A stretch of DNA of 64,000 nt from CAYOLL01 sp964404765 [NCBI: uncultured Gemmatimonadota bacterium] (GCA_964404765.1 CAYOLL010000009.1:1-64000); one strand, 5' to 3'; shown: positions 45,540 through 55,452, counted from the first letter of the stretch. Numbers and translations: made by a program. The notes: generated from the sequence alone by a model not told the origin.

Positions 45540-47324
45540 ATGAGAACGAAGCAAAATGCGTTTCGCTTCTTTACAGTGACGTTTCCGTTATTTTTGGTGT
45601 ATCTGCTTATGACGAGCATGATGACGGGCTGCTCGGAAGATACTGAAACAATTATCGAGCATGACACCACCTACGTCCATATCAACATTACCCCGATTGA
45701 ATTGGACGACGTTCACGCCAACCCTAACACTACCTCCGTCGGCGGCACGGTTAAGCTGATGGCCAAAGCCACACCGGGTTCGAATGTCAATCTTGGGCCG
45801 TTGACTTATCGTTGGTATGCCCAAAGCGGAACATTCGTAAAAGCCGAAGGCGATACGGTCAAGTGGAAAGCGCCGGATGAGCCGACGGTTGTCACCATTT
45901 CCGTCCATGCCACGGACGGCGTTTACATTGGCATTGGCCACATCAATGTGGGTGTGGGTATGTACGCGCCGACGGTCACGCCATATTACATGGGCGACCA
46001 GGCTTGCGCCCAGTGTCACAGCGGCGTTCATCCACAGTGGAAGCAAACCGCCCATGCCAAAGCCTGGGACACCATGATGAACAGCGGCAGCGCCGCATCA
46101 TACTGCTACAAGTGCCATTCGGTCGGCTATGAAGGCCCGGCAGGCAATAGCGGCTATGATGAAGCGCCGATCCTCAAGTTTACCAATGTACAATGCGAAA
46201 ATTGTCACGGTCCCGGTTCTAGTCATGCGTCCAATCCGCCGGAATATAACATGCAAGTGACGTTTAGTGCGGAAAACTGCGGCAAATGCCATCAAGGCGC
46301 CCATGCCCCATATTTTGACGAATGGAAGGAATCCCCCCACGCTTGGAGCACCGAAGCGGGTTCAGCTTGGATGACGGAGTTTGGCGGATCCAACCGCGCT
46401 TCCTGCTGGGGTTGCCATGAAGGTGTGGCGGCGGGCTATCGTCTTTCCGGCGATTTGAACAAGTTCTACGGTTCGGGCGCGGTCGCCAATCGGCCGCCTA
46501 CGACCGAGATGCCGCTATCGAACATCAGTTGCGCCACTTGCCACAACTCGCATGATGCGACGAATCCGGGTCAGTTGCGCACGGTCAACAATGTTTATCT
46601 GGTCACGGCTAACGGCGAATCGCCGGTGGTGACCGATGGTGGTGTCGGCAAGCTGTGTATGCAGTGTCACCATGCCCGACGCGGGCCGGATTCTCAGGTC
46701 ACGCAGGGCTATGCCAACTTTGGTCCGCACGCCAATCCGCAGGCCGACATGATGGCCGGCAAGAGCGCCTATCACCCGGTCGCGCCGGCCGGTTTCCCCT
46801 GGGCCGGCCCGTCGCATTTACGGGTGCAGAACAGCTGCAAGACTTGCCATTTGAACAGGATTGAGTTTTCAAGTACAACCGGTACCGCCGTTACCGGTCA
46901 CACTTTTTTGCCAAAGGTGGAAGCCTGTGCAAACTGTCACGGCGCGATCAGCAGCTTTGACGACATCAAAGCGCTGTACGATTTTGACGGCGACAGAAAA
47001 GTGGAAGGCGTCCAGAGTGAAGTGCAAGGTCTGATGGATGTGCTGAAAATGGCCCTTCTCGCCAGCGGCCTGGATACAACGGGTACGACCTTTGTCCGGG
47101 CGTTAGGCGATACGACACGCGCTAAAATTAAGCAGCGCGCCGCCGGCTTTAACTGGGTCTATGTGGAGAATGATAAGAGCCTTGGTGTCCACAACCCGGA
47201 TTATGCCGTACAACTGTTGCAGCAAAGCTATCGCCACCTGACGGGTCAGGATGTCCCGGCGGCAGCGATTGCCCGCGGCGATAATATGGTGGCGGACGTT
47301 CGGCGTGATATGGCCAAGGATTAG
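45540..47324 (+). CDS. nine-haem lipoprotein cytochrome with Ig-like domain
   Basis: A 594-residue lipoprotein. The ATG at 45540 follows AAGGAG at good distance; the upstream extension is rejected. The lipobox is LMTSMMTGC (Cys about residue 25). A PKD/Ig-like domain follows (about 40-140, PNTTSVGGTVKLMAKATPG, YRWYAQSGTF). Nine CxxCH motifs spread from about residue 160 to 465, and the C-terminus is helical. It looks like a surface- or periplasm-exposed electron carrier anchored by lipid, related in style to cytochrome c554/multihaem families. It lies 232 bp after the 23-haem gene and is followed by a strong terminator, so it could be the distal end of one electron path. Confidence 0.88.
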   Translation: MRTKQNAFRFFTVTFPLFLVYLLMTSMMTGCSEDTETIIEHDTTYVHINITPIELDDVHANPNTTSVGGTVKLMAKATPGSNVNLGPLTYRWYAQSGTFVKAEGDTVKWKAPDEPTVVTISVHATDGVYIGIGHINVGVGMYAPTVTPYYMGDQACAQCHSGVHPQWKQTAHAKAWDTMMNSGSAASYCYKCHSVGYEGPAGNSGYDEAPILKFTNVQCENCHGPGSSHASNPPEYNMQVTFSAENCGKCHQGAHAPYFDEWKESPHAWSTEAGSAWMTEFGGSNRASCWGCHEGVAAGYRLSGDLNKFYGSGAVANRPPTTEMPLSNISCATCHNSHDATNPGQLRTVNNVYLVTANGESPVVTDGGVGKLCMQCHHARRGPDSQVTQGYANFGPHANPQADMMAGKSAYHPVAPAGFPWAGPSHLRVQNSCKTCHLNRIEFSSTTGTAVTGHTFLPKVEACANCHGAISSFDDIKALYDFDGDRKVEGVQSEVQGLMDVLKMALLASGLDTTGTTFVRALGDTTRAKIKQRAAGFNWVYVENDKSLGVHNPDYAVQLLQQSYRHLTGQDVPAAAIARGDNMVADVRRDMAKD

Positions 47325-47699
47325 ATTTTGACCCTGTCAGACTGCTGTTTTTGATCGTTGGATGTTCTGTTAAATATCAAGGCCACGTCGTCAGTTACAA
47401 ATGACGACGTGGCTGTTTTATTTAGGGGGATGTTTATTGCGTGAAAGGGTATCCTGCCCAACGGCGAATTAAAAAATTGCAGGGGGATAATTTGGCGTTT
47501 GGAGACCGTTGCGCCATTTTTCATTTTGAGAAAGGGACGAAATGACGTAATTTCAATGACGGCGCAATCAACAAATTAACAAAAAGAGCATCAAAGCTAT
47601 TGCTTTGAACTCCGAATTTGTCAACACTTTTTGGAACTTAAACTTAGTGGTTTCGTGGCTTTGTGGCGAGTCCTTGAATTTTTCAGGTAAAGGATCAAC
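47325..47699. other. intergenic region with terminator and repeat remnants
   Basis: About 375 bp. It has the terminator at 47382-47420, then an atttgtcaacactttttgg sequence similar to the right end of the 113-bp MITE family at about 47619, then a ttaaacttagtggtttcgtgg sequence just before the pullulanase. No gene seen. Confidence 0.5.
47382..47422 (+). terminator. terminator after the cytochrome operon
   Basis: Perfect 12-bp stem gccacgtcgtca / tgacgacgtggc with an 8-base loop and a following T-rich tract (tgttttattt). Confidence 0.92.
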
Positions 47700-50621
47700 A
47701 TGCTCCGCACAATCAAAACATCATTACCCCGGAACGCGCTTAGATTAAAAGGGCGCGATTTTATTATTGCCCTATGTTTTTTCATTTTTATCGTGAATCC
47801 GTTAGCCGCGCAGGAGGACACTTTGCACGTTCATTATCATCGCTATGACGGCAATTACGACGCCTGGAATCTGTGGACCTGGGATAAAACCACTAACGCC
47901 AATGCCAAAGCCATCTATCCGCTCAAGAAATACGATGACTACGGGCCGATTTTCCGGCTGAACAAAAAGGACTATGGCAAGGGCGACGCGGTCGGCATTG
48001 TGCCGCGCAAAGGCGAGTGGCAGGCCAAAGACGAGCCCGACCGCACCTGGACCGCCGGCCTGGGCGACGACATCTGGATTCTGCAAGGCGAACGGCAAAT
48101 CTTCACCAAACCGCCCAACATCGAGCCGCCGATTTTGGCCGCTTACATCGACGAGCCGGATGAAGTCAATATCGCCTTGCCGGTGCCGATTCGCTTTGAG
48201 CCGCTGAAACCGCCCAAAGTGACAATAACAGATAATCTGGGACATAACCTGAGAGTATTGGAAGTAGAAAAAGCCAATCCCGATTCGCTGACGACGCGGC
48301 TGGCCGTTAAAACGACCGCGAAATTTACGCTGGACTTGCCGGTGCATCTTTACAAGGTGGAAGTGAGCGGTTTTAAGCCGCGGGCACTATCTTTCCGCGG
48401 GCTGCTGGACGGCGCCGATTATGTATCCGACGCTGATTTGGGTTGGTTTTATACGCCGGAGCAAACCATTTTTCGGCTGTTTGCGCCGACGGCCACAAAA
48501 GTCACGCTGATGCTGTATGATCAAGCCGTGAAAGGCATCGGGCAGGCTGTGGCCTTAGCCAAAAAAGAGCATGGTGTGTGGGAAACTACCGTGTCCGGCG
48601 ATCAGCTCAATAAGTATTATACCTACAAACTGAGCGGCAATGATCCACATTTCAATCCCAATAAAGAGGTGATTGACCCTTATTCACGCTGCAACACCGG
48701 CCATACCGGACGCGGCTTTATTTTTGTCGATCAAACGCCGGTAGCGGATCGGCCCGCTTTCCCCCCGGACGAGGCGATTATCTATGAGGCCCATGTGCGG
48801 GACTTTTCCATTGACCGTGAATCCGGCTTGCTTCAGCGCGGCAAATATTTGGGACTGACCGAAACAGGCGCCACCTTGCGCAACGAGGGCAAAGTCAAGA
48901 CCGGGCTGGATCATCTGCTCGAGTTGGGGATTAATACGGTGCAAATCATGCCGATTCAGGATTTTGACAATGACGAGGCCGGCGAGGGCTACAATTGGGG
49001 TTATATGCCGGTGCATTTTAACTCGCCCGATGGTTGGTATGCCGGGGAACGTCATAACGCCAAAAGGGTTGAGGAATTCAAAAAGCTGGTGGACGCGCTG
49101 CACAAAAAAGGTCTGCGGGTGATTATGGATGTGGTTTACAATCACACGTCGGAGACCAATCCCTTTGTTCAGTATAATTTTAATGGCGTGGCGCCCGGTT
49201 ATTATTATCGGGTGAATGATGAAGGTCAATATTGGAACGGCTCCGGCTGCGGCAACGAGTTTCGCTCGGAAGGACCGATGGCTCGCAAATTCATCCTGGA
49301 TTCGGTCAAATATTGGGTGAATGAATACAAGGTGGACGGCTTTCGCTTCGATTTAATGGGTCTGATGGATCTGGAGACGATGACCGAAATCAGCGAGGAG
49401 CTGCATAAGATCGACCCGAATATTCTGGTTTATGGCGAACCGTGGGCAGCCGGCAGCACGCCGATTGAGATTACGACCAAAGGGGCGCAAAAGGGCTTGG
49501 GCTTTGGCGTATTTAACGACAATTTTCGCAACGCGCTCAAGAGCAGCCCGTTCAGCGTCGAAAAGACCTATCTTGTTGACGGCGTGCGGGTTGATCAAGT
49601 TAAAGAAGGTCTGCGCGGCTCGATCAACGACTTTGCCCTGCATCCGCATGAGTCCATTAATTATGTGGAGTGTCACGATAATCGCACATTTTGGGATCAA
49701 CTGTATCATATTACCCAAAACCGCCCCGAGTTGCGGCTGACCGAAGAAGATTATATTCGGATGAACAAGCTGGGCGCCGCGATTATTTTTACGGCGCAGG
49801 GCATGCCATTTATCCAAATGGGCCAGGAATTTCTGCGCACTAAATATGATGTGGAAAACAGCTACAATCAACCGGATAGCATCAATCAAATTGAGTGGGC
49901 GCGCAAGGTCAAATATGCCGATGTCGTCGCCTATTATCAAGGCTTGATTCAACTGCGGCAAGCGCACCCGGCCTTCCGGCTGAAAACGCGGGAGGAAGTG
50001 GGACGCCATCTCCAATTTTTGGATGATGACTTAAAGCTGTTTATCCCGCACAATTGTATCGGTTTTCAATTGGATGATCCGGCGGATTCGTGGTCAAAAA
50101 TACTGGTGCTGTTCAACCCCAATCCGTACAACGTGCTTTTTCCCCTGCCCGACGGCGTCTGGACAATGGTCGCGGATCATGAAAAAGCCGGGGTTGCGCC
50201 AATCAAAGTAGATATTGAGGGCGAAATCAAGCTGACCAAACGCTCGGCTATGATTTTGCACCTGCAAGCCAAAAAGACGCCGAGTGACAAGAAGCTGGGC
50301 GCATTGATTCAACTGAGCGAGCCGGTAGCCCGTCATCTGCAGGAACTCGAAGTCGGTTTTGCCCGCGATATTGACGAGAAGCTGCGGCTGCTGTTGACCG
50401 CCGAATACAAGCACCGGTTGAGCTTGAACCACCTGTTAGACGAGCAGATGCGCCGAAAGTACGATATGCCGTTCGAGCAGTTTATGGACAGCCGGGCCAT
50501 GGCCGCACAAGGCCACACCTGGGACGTGCAGCGTGATGCCATCGACTGGGAAATGGCGTTGAATGAGATGCGGTTGATGGAGCGGCTGCTCTCCGATTTG
50601 CGAGATGTGGAACACGGATAA
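47700..50621 (+). CDS. pulA: type I pullulanase (GH13), secreted
   Basis: A 973-residue exported enzyme that cuts alpha-1,6 branches of pullulan, starch or glycogen. The signal peptide ends near NPLAAQ (about residue 38). An N-terminal CBM41-like starch-binding domain (YHRYDGNYDAWNLWTWD, about 42-140) and a CBM48-like domain (FRLFAPTATKVTLMLYD, about 255) precede the catalytic barrel: YEAHVRDFS, pullulanase signature YNWGYMPVHFN (about 431), VIMDVVYNHT, nucleophile region DGFRFDLMG (about 545), acid/base LVYGEPW (about 578) and ECHDN (about 658). An extra 100-residue helical tail (DEKLRLLLTAEYKHRLSLN) follows. The family and substrate class are certain; the tail's role is not known. Confidence 0.93.
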   Translation: MLRTIKTSLPRNALRLKGRDFIIALCFFIFIVNPLAAQEDTLHVHYHRYDGNYDAWNLWTWDKTTNANAKAIYPLKKYDDYGPIFRLNKKDYGKGDAVGIVPRKGEWQAKDEPDRTWTAGLGDDIWILQGERQIFTKPPNIEPPILAAYIDEPDEVNIALPVPIRFEPLKPPKVTITDNLGHNLRVLEVEKANPDSLTTRLAVKTTAKFTLDLPVHLYKVEVSGFKPRALSFRGLLDGADYVSDADLGWFYTPEQTIFRLFAPTATKVTLMLYDQAVKGIGQAVALAKKEHGVWETTVSGDQLNKYYTYKLSGNDPHFNPNKEVIDPYSRCNTGHTGRGFIFVDQTPVADRPAFPPDEAIIYEAHVRDFSIDRESGLLQRGKYLGLTETGATLRNEGKVKTGLDHLLELGINTVQIMPIQDFDNDEAGEGYNWGYMPVHFNSPDGWYAGERHNAKRVEEFKKLVDALHKKGLRVIMDVVYNHTSETNPFVQYNFNGVAPGYYYRVNDEGQYWNGSGCGNEFRSEGPMARKFILDSVKYWVNEYKVDGFRFDLMGLMDLETMTEISEELHKIDPNILVYGEPWAAGSTPIEITTKGAQKGLGFGVFNDNFRNALKSSPFSVEKTYLVDGVRVDQVKEGLRGSINDFALHPHESINYVECHDNRTFWDQLYHITQNRPELRLTEEDYIRMNKLGAAIIFTAQGMPFIQMGQEFLRTKYDVENSYNQPDSINQIEWARKVKYADVVAYYQGLIQLRQAHPAFRLKTREEVGRHLQFLDDDLKLFIPHNCIGFQLDDPADSWSKILVLFNPNPYNVLFPLPDGVWTMVADHEKAGVAPIKVDIEGEIKLTKRSAMILHLQAKKTPSDKKLGALIQLSEPVARHLQELEVGFARDIDEKLRLLLTAEYKHRLSLNHLLDEQMRRKYDMPFEQFMDSRAMAAQGHTWDVQRDAIDWEMALNEMRLMERLLSDLRDVEHG

Positions 50622-50647
50622 AATAGAAAGCAGTAAAGGAGATTCCT

Positions 50648-50779
50648 ATGGAACTGCGCCACTATCAATTTGAGAATCCCGACACGCATCTTCCGATTCC
50701 GGAAGGCGTTTCACCGCTGCCGGTTATGCAATTTTTGTCGGAAGTTGAGGAGATTTTGATTACGCACGATTTGATTTGA
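50648..50779 (+). CDS. small 43-residue protein between pullulanase and sensor
   Basis: A short frame starting ATG at 50648 with AAAGGAG 6 bp upstream, encoding MELRHYQFENPDTHLPIPEG and ending FLSEVEEILITHDLI. The last four bases overlap the first possible codon of the next gene (TTG at 50776). No known domain; too short for a fold prediction. Tight spacing between the pullulanase and the sensor gene and a strong Shine-Dalgarno site support a real, cotranscribed gene. Confidence 0.5.
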   Translation: MELRHYQFENPDTHLPIPEGVSPLPVMQFLSEVEEILITHDLI

Positions 50780-50808
50780 GAATCGGTGATAGGACGTGTG
50801 ATAAATTG

Positions 50809-53800
50809 ATGAAAAATGCGCTTGTATGGTTGATATTACTGTGGCTTCATTATCTTGCATTTTCGGATCGGGCCGGGGCGACCGAGCTCAAATTTGATCG
50901 GATTTCGCTGGACGAAGGGTTGTCGCAGAGCTCTGTTCGCGCGATTATCCAGGACTACAAAGGTTTTATTTGGTTTAGCACCCAGGACGGCTTGAATCGT
51001 TACGACGGCTATAATTTTGTCGTTTATAAGCATGATCCTGATAAATCGGGCAGCTTGCGCAGTAACTTTAGCGTGGCCTTGCTGGAAGATCGCGATAGCA
51101 CTTTGTGGGTGGGCACAACCGAAGGTTTGCATCGGTATGATCGCGCGACGGATAATTTTACAGTATTCCGAACTAACCCCGATAATAAAAACAGCCTGAG
51201 CAACAATCTAGTCTGGTGTTTTGAGGAAGATCGCGCCGGTAACATTTGGGTCGGCACCGATGATGGCTTGAATCGTCTGGATAAGCAAAATGGGCAATTT
51301 GAGCGATTTTTGCAGGATCCTGCCAATCTGAATAGTTTGAGTGATTCTAATATCCGGGCGCTAATGGAGGATGACCATGGGCGGCTTTGGGTCGGCACAC
51401 AGACCGGCGGCCTCAATATGCGAGACCCGCAGACCGGCCTGTTTAAGCGCTATCAGTCCGACCCGGCGGATTCCAGTAGCATCAGCGATAATCGCGTCAG
51501 CAGCCTGGCGCAGGATGCCGCCGGTTTTATCTGGGTCGCCACCGCCAACGGCCTTAATAAACTTGATCCGCAGACCGAGCAGTTTACCCGCTACGAACAT
51601 GATGCCGCAGATCCAAAAAGTCTGGCCAGCAATGATGTACGCACGGTTCTGGTGGATCATAACAATGTGCTCTGGGTTGGCACGGAAGGCGGCCTGTGCC
51701 TTTACCGGCACGACACCGGCGATTTTTCCTGTTACGCTCACGAACACGAAAATCCCCACAGTCTGGCCAGCAACAGCGTGAGGGCTTTATACGAAGATCA
51801 TACCGGCATTTTGTGGATCGGCTCGCTGGTGAACGGCGTCAGCAAGCTGTCAGCAAGCCGAATGCGCTTTGCCCATTTCCAATATAACCCCCACGATCCG
51901 GGCAGCCTGAGCGAAAACACGGTGCGCGCTTTTACCGAAGATTCGTTGGGCGGCTTATGGGTCGGCACCCAAAGCGGTAGTCTTAATCGCTACGAACCGC
52001 GCCTGCAAAAATTTATCCATTATCAGCACGATCCCCAAAATCCTTTTAGCCTGCCCGGCGATGACATCCGCGCGTTATATACGGATCGCAGCGGCAATAT
52101 ATGGGTCGGCACACTGGCCGGACTCTGTCGTTATGAAGCCGGATCGGACCGTTTTATACGCTATGAAAATAAAGTCGCCGATCCAACGATCGCCATATTG
52201 TTGAACCGCATTTGGCATATTCGGGAGGATGACGCCGGCTTCATCTGGCTGGGCTTGTGGGGCGGCGGCCTGGCCCGATTGAATCCGGCGACCGGTGAAT
52301 TCATCAATTATCGCCACGATCCCCAAGACCCACAGAGTCTGAGCAATGACTGGGTCCGGATATTCTGGTGGGATCGCGCCGGCAACTTTTGGATTGGCAC
52401 CTGGGGCGGCGGGCTTTGCCGTATGAAAGGTGAGCCGGGCTCCGGCCAGAGCGCCTTTGAAAACTATATGCCAAATGACCACGACCCGGGCGTCGGCCCA
52501 TCCAGTCGAAGTATCACCTCTATCTGCGAAGATCATGCCGGAATTTTATGGCTTGGCACGATTGACGGCGGTTTAGACCGGTTTGATCCGATGACCCGGC
52601 GTTTTCATGCCTACACAGAAAAAAACGGCCTGTGCAACAGCTCGGTTTACGGCGTACTGGAGGATAATCTCGGATATTTATGGTTGAGCACCAATCACGG
52701 CTTAACCCGCTTTGATCCACGCCAGGAAACATTCGTCAATTTTGATGTTAACGATGGATTGCAAAGCAACGAGTTTAATAATGGCGCTTATTACAAAAGT
52801 AAACAGGGCGAATTATTTTTTGGCGGCGTCAACGGCTTTAACCGTTTTTTTCCTGAAACAATCCAGCAGAATCCGTTCAGACCGCACATGGCAATCACCA
52901 ATTTTCAGATTTTCAATCAGACCGTGCCCATCGGCGCTCCCGACTCGCCGCTGCAAAAGGCCATTGGCGAAACCACGGAACTTGCGCTGTCCTATCGTTA
53001 CAACGTGTTTTCATTTGAATTTGCCGCGCTCCATTATGCCGCGCCAATCAAGCACAAATATGCCTACATGCTGGAAGGTTTTGATGACGACTGGAACTAT
53101 ACCGACGCCCGCCGGCGCTTCGTCACCTACACCAATTTAAACGGCGGCGACTACGTCTTTCGGGTTAAAGGATCGAACGGTGATGGCGTGTGGAATGAGG
53201 ACGGCATTTCGCTGCGCATTAAAATTATCCCGCCTTTCTGGAAAACCTGGTGGGCTTATTCGCTGGCCGGATTATTTCTGTTGACCGGCGGCTGGACTTT
53301 TTATTGGTGGCGAGTGCGGCATATCCAGCGCGAATTGGAACAGGAGCGGTTGATTATTGAGCGGATGCGTCAGGTTGATCATCTGAAAGACGAGTTTCTG
53401 GCCAACACCTCGCACGAGTTGCGGACACCGCTCAACGGTATTATCGGCATTGTCGAATCGCTCATAGACGGCGCCACCGGCGGCCTGCCGCGCACAACCG
53501 TGGCGAATCTGAAAATGGTTACGGCCAGCGCCCGCCGCCTGTCTAATCTGGTCAACGATATTCTGGACTTTTCCCAACTGAAAAATCGCGACCTGATCTT
53601 GCAATACAAACCGGTTGATATGCACGCGCTGACCGATGTTACGCTAACGCTGCTACAGCCGATGATCGGCAAAAAAAAGCTGGAATTGCACAATGATATT
53701 CATCCCGATGCGCCTTACGTCTATGCCGACGAAAACCGGCTGCAGCAGATTATGCTGAACCTGGTCGGCAACGCCATTAAATTTACCGCTGCCGGCAAAA

Positions 53801-55452
53801 TTGTAATTAAGAATGAAGAATTAAGAATTAAGAATTCGAGCGAAAACCAATTCGTAACTCCTAATGCTTCATTCTTAATTTTTAGCGTCAGCGATACGGG
53901 TATTGGCATTCCAGCCGATAAGTTGAGCGTAATTTTTCAATCCTTTGAGCAGGTGGATACCTCAATCACCCGACAATACGGCGGCACCGGCCTGGGCCTG
54001 TCGGTGACCAAACAGTTAGTCGATTTGCACGGCGGAAAGATTTGGGTAGAATCTTTGCTCGATCACGGTTCGACCTTTTACTTCACACTGCCGATTTTTA
54101 CCGGGGTTGTTTCCGAACGACCGGGGGACACAAAAGCAATTTCCGTTGAACTTAGCGATAGTATTGTGGCCGACGCCACCCTGACGGAGCCGGCTTCGAT
54201 TGAAGCAGGGAACGAGACCGCCCGGATTTTGATTGTCGATGACGAGCCGATCAACATTCAAGCGCTGGTGAATCAACTTTCGCTGCACAACTATTCCGTG
54301 ACACAGGCCACCAACGGGCAGGAGGCGCTGGACGCGCTGGAACGTGAGACCTTCTCCTTAATTCTGCTGGATGTAATGATGCCACGCATGTCCGGCTATG
54401 AAGTCGCCCAAAAAATCCGCGAGCGCTATTCGATGGACGAGCTGCCGATTATTTTGCTGACAGCCAAAAATCAAATTGCCGACATTGTGGAGGGCTTTAA
54501 TTCCGGGGCAAACGACTACATGACCAAGCCGTTTTCCAAAAATGAATTGCTTTCCCGGCTGAAAACCCACCTGACCTTATTGCAGATCAATGCGGCCTAT
54601 CAGCGGTTTGTGCCGGTGGAGTTTTTTAAAGCGCTGGGCAAAGATTCGATTATGGACGTGCAGTTGGGCGATCAAACTCAGCGGGAAATGACTGTGGTTT
54701 TTAGCGACATCCGCGGCTACACCACGCTGGCCGAAAAGATGACGCCCAAGGAAAATTTCGACTTTCTCAACGGCTTTTTAAAACGGATGGGACCGATTAT
54801 TTTGCGCAACAACGGCTTTGTCAACCAGTATTATGGCGATGGCCTGATGTCGCTTTTCCCGACCACGGAGGACGGCGTAATTGCCGCCATTGGTATGCAG
54901 CGGGAAGTTCTGGAATATAACAAGGAACGGGCCGAGCGCAGCCGTCAGCCGATCAAAATCGGCATCGGCATCCATACCGGGCCGCTCATGTTGGGCATTA
55001 TCGGCGACGAAAAGCGAATGAGTAATGGCGTCGTAGCCGATACCGTCAACACCGCCGCACGCATGGAGGGCCTGACCAAAAGCTACGGCGCACAAATCAT
55101 CATCAGCGAGGCCACGCTGGCCGGAATTGCCGCGGCCAACCCGTATCATATCCGCCTGTTGGACAGAGTGCAAGTCAAGGGCAAAGAACAGCCGCTGTCG
55201 ATCTACGAAGTTTACGATGCCGAAATTGCGGAGATCACCCGACTCAAACAGGAGACGGCGGTGGCTTTTCTGGAGGGACTGCATTTTTATCAACAAGGCG
55301 ACTTTGCCGAAGCCGCCGCTATTTTTGCCAAAATTGCCGCTAAAAATCCGGCGGATCGGGCAGCTCCCGTCTTCATGGAGCGCTGTCACGAGTATCAGCA
55401 ACACGGCGCGCCCGCCGACTGGGACGGCGTGATGCGGATGGAGCGGAAGTAA
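50809..55452 (+). CDS. hybrid sensor: propeller repeats, histidine kinase, receiver and nucleotide cyclase
   Basis: About 1547 residues (numbering from the TTG at 50776 below). After a signal peptide come about 14 Reg_prop-type propeller repeats (GLNRYDGYNF, WVGTDDGLNRL...) and a Y_Y_Y-like domain near 730-790. A membrane helix (WAYSLAGLFLLTGGW) is followed by HisKA with SHELRTPLNGI (about 878), an HATPase part, and a receiver with phosphorylatable Asp in LLDVMMP (about 1197). A class III cyclase domain follows, with metal Asp in FSDIRGYT (about 1308) and YYGDGLM (about 1353) and NTAARMEG, then a short TPR-like tail. It probably senses an extracellular sugar (pullulanase upstream) and signals through phosphate and cAMP/cGMP. 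Start at ATG 50809; TTG 50776 is possible. Confidence 0.9.
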   Translation: MKNALVWLILLWLHYLAFSDRAGATELKFDRISLDEGLSQSSVRAIIQDYKGFIWFSTQDGLNRYDGYNFVVYKHDPDKSGSLRSNFSVALLEDRDSTLWVGTTEGLHRYDRATDNFTVFRTNPDNKNSLSNNLVWCFEEDRAGNIWVGTDDGLNRLDKQNGQFERFLQDPANLNSLSDSNIRALMEDDHGRLWVGTQTGGLNMRDPQTGLFKRYQSDPADSSSISDNRVSSLAQDAAGFIWVATANGLNKLDPQTEQFTRYEHDAADPKSLASNDVRTVLVDHNNVLWVGTEGGLCLYRHDTGDFSCYAHEHENPHSLASNSVRALYEDHTGILWIGSLVNGVSKLSASRMRFAHFQYNPHDPGSLSENTVRAFTEDSLGGLWVGTQSGSLNRYEPRLQKFIHYQHDPQNPFSLPGDDIRALYTDRSGNIWVGTLAGLCRYEAGSDRFIRYENKVADPTIAILLNRIWHIREDDAGFIWLGLWGGGLARLNPATGEFINYRHDPQDPQSLSNDWVRIFWWDRAGNFWIGTWGGGLCRMKGEPGSGQSAFENYMPNDHDPGVGPSSRSITSICEDHAGILWLGTIDGGLDRFDPMTRRFHAYTEKNGLCNSSVYGVLEDNLGYLWLSTNHGLTRFDPRQETFVNFDVNDGLQSNEFNNGAYYKSKQGELFFGGVNGFNRFFPETIQQNPFRPHMAITNFQIFNQTVPIGAPDSPLQKAIGETTELALSYRYNVFSFEFAALHYAAPIKHKYAYMLEGFDDDWNYTDARRRFVTYTNLNGGDYVFRVKGSNGDGVWNEDGISLRIKIIPPFWKTWWAYSLAGLFLLTGGWTFYWWRVRHIQRELEQERLIIERMRQVDHLKDEFLANTSHELRTPLNGIIGIVESLIDGATGGLPRTTVANLKMVTASARRLSNLVNDILDFSQLKNRDLILQYKPVDMHALTDVTLTLLQPMIGKKKLELHNDIHPDAPYVYADENRLQQIMLNLVGNAIKFTAAGKIVIKNEELRIKNSSENQFVTPNASFLIFSVSDTGIGIPADKLSVIFQSFEQVDTSITRQYGGTGLGLSVTKQLVDLHGGKIWVESLLDHGSTFYFTLPIFTGVVSERPGDTKAISVELSDSIVADATLTEPASIEAGNETARILIVDDEPINIQALVNQLSLHNYSVTQATNGQEALDALERETFSLILLDVMMPRMSGYEVAQKIRERYSMDELPIILLTAKNQIADIVEGFNSGANDYMTKPFSKNELLSRLKTHLTLLQINAAYQRFVPVEFFKALGKDSIMDVQLGDQTQREMTVVFSDIRGYTTLAEKMTPKENFDFLNGFLKRMGPIILRNNGFVNQYYGDGLMSLFPTTEDGVIAAIGMQREVLEYNKERAERSRQPIKIGIGIHTGPLMLGIIGDEKRMSNGVVADTVNTAARMEGLTKSYGAQIIISEATLAGIAAANPYHIRLLDRVQVKGKEQPLSIYEVYDAEIAEITRLKQETAVAFLEGLHFYQQGDFAEAAAIFAKIAAKNPADRAAPVFMERCHEYQQHGAPADWDGVMRMERK
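53805..53880 (+). repeat. in-frame palindromic insertion inside the kinase ATPase domain
   Basis: A perfect 14-bp inverted repeat, aattaagaatgaag (53805-53818) and cttcattcttaatt (53867-53880), with more aattaagaatt repeats between. It encodes roughly 26 extra residues between GKIVI and FSVSDTGIGI, where normal kinases have a short beta turn. The frame is kept. Confidence 0.85.

Noticed and set aside
50836-51132. Minus-strand frames opposite the propeller repeats and pullulanase
   Set aside because: Repeated shadow frames of coding sequence without start signals or domain.
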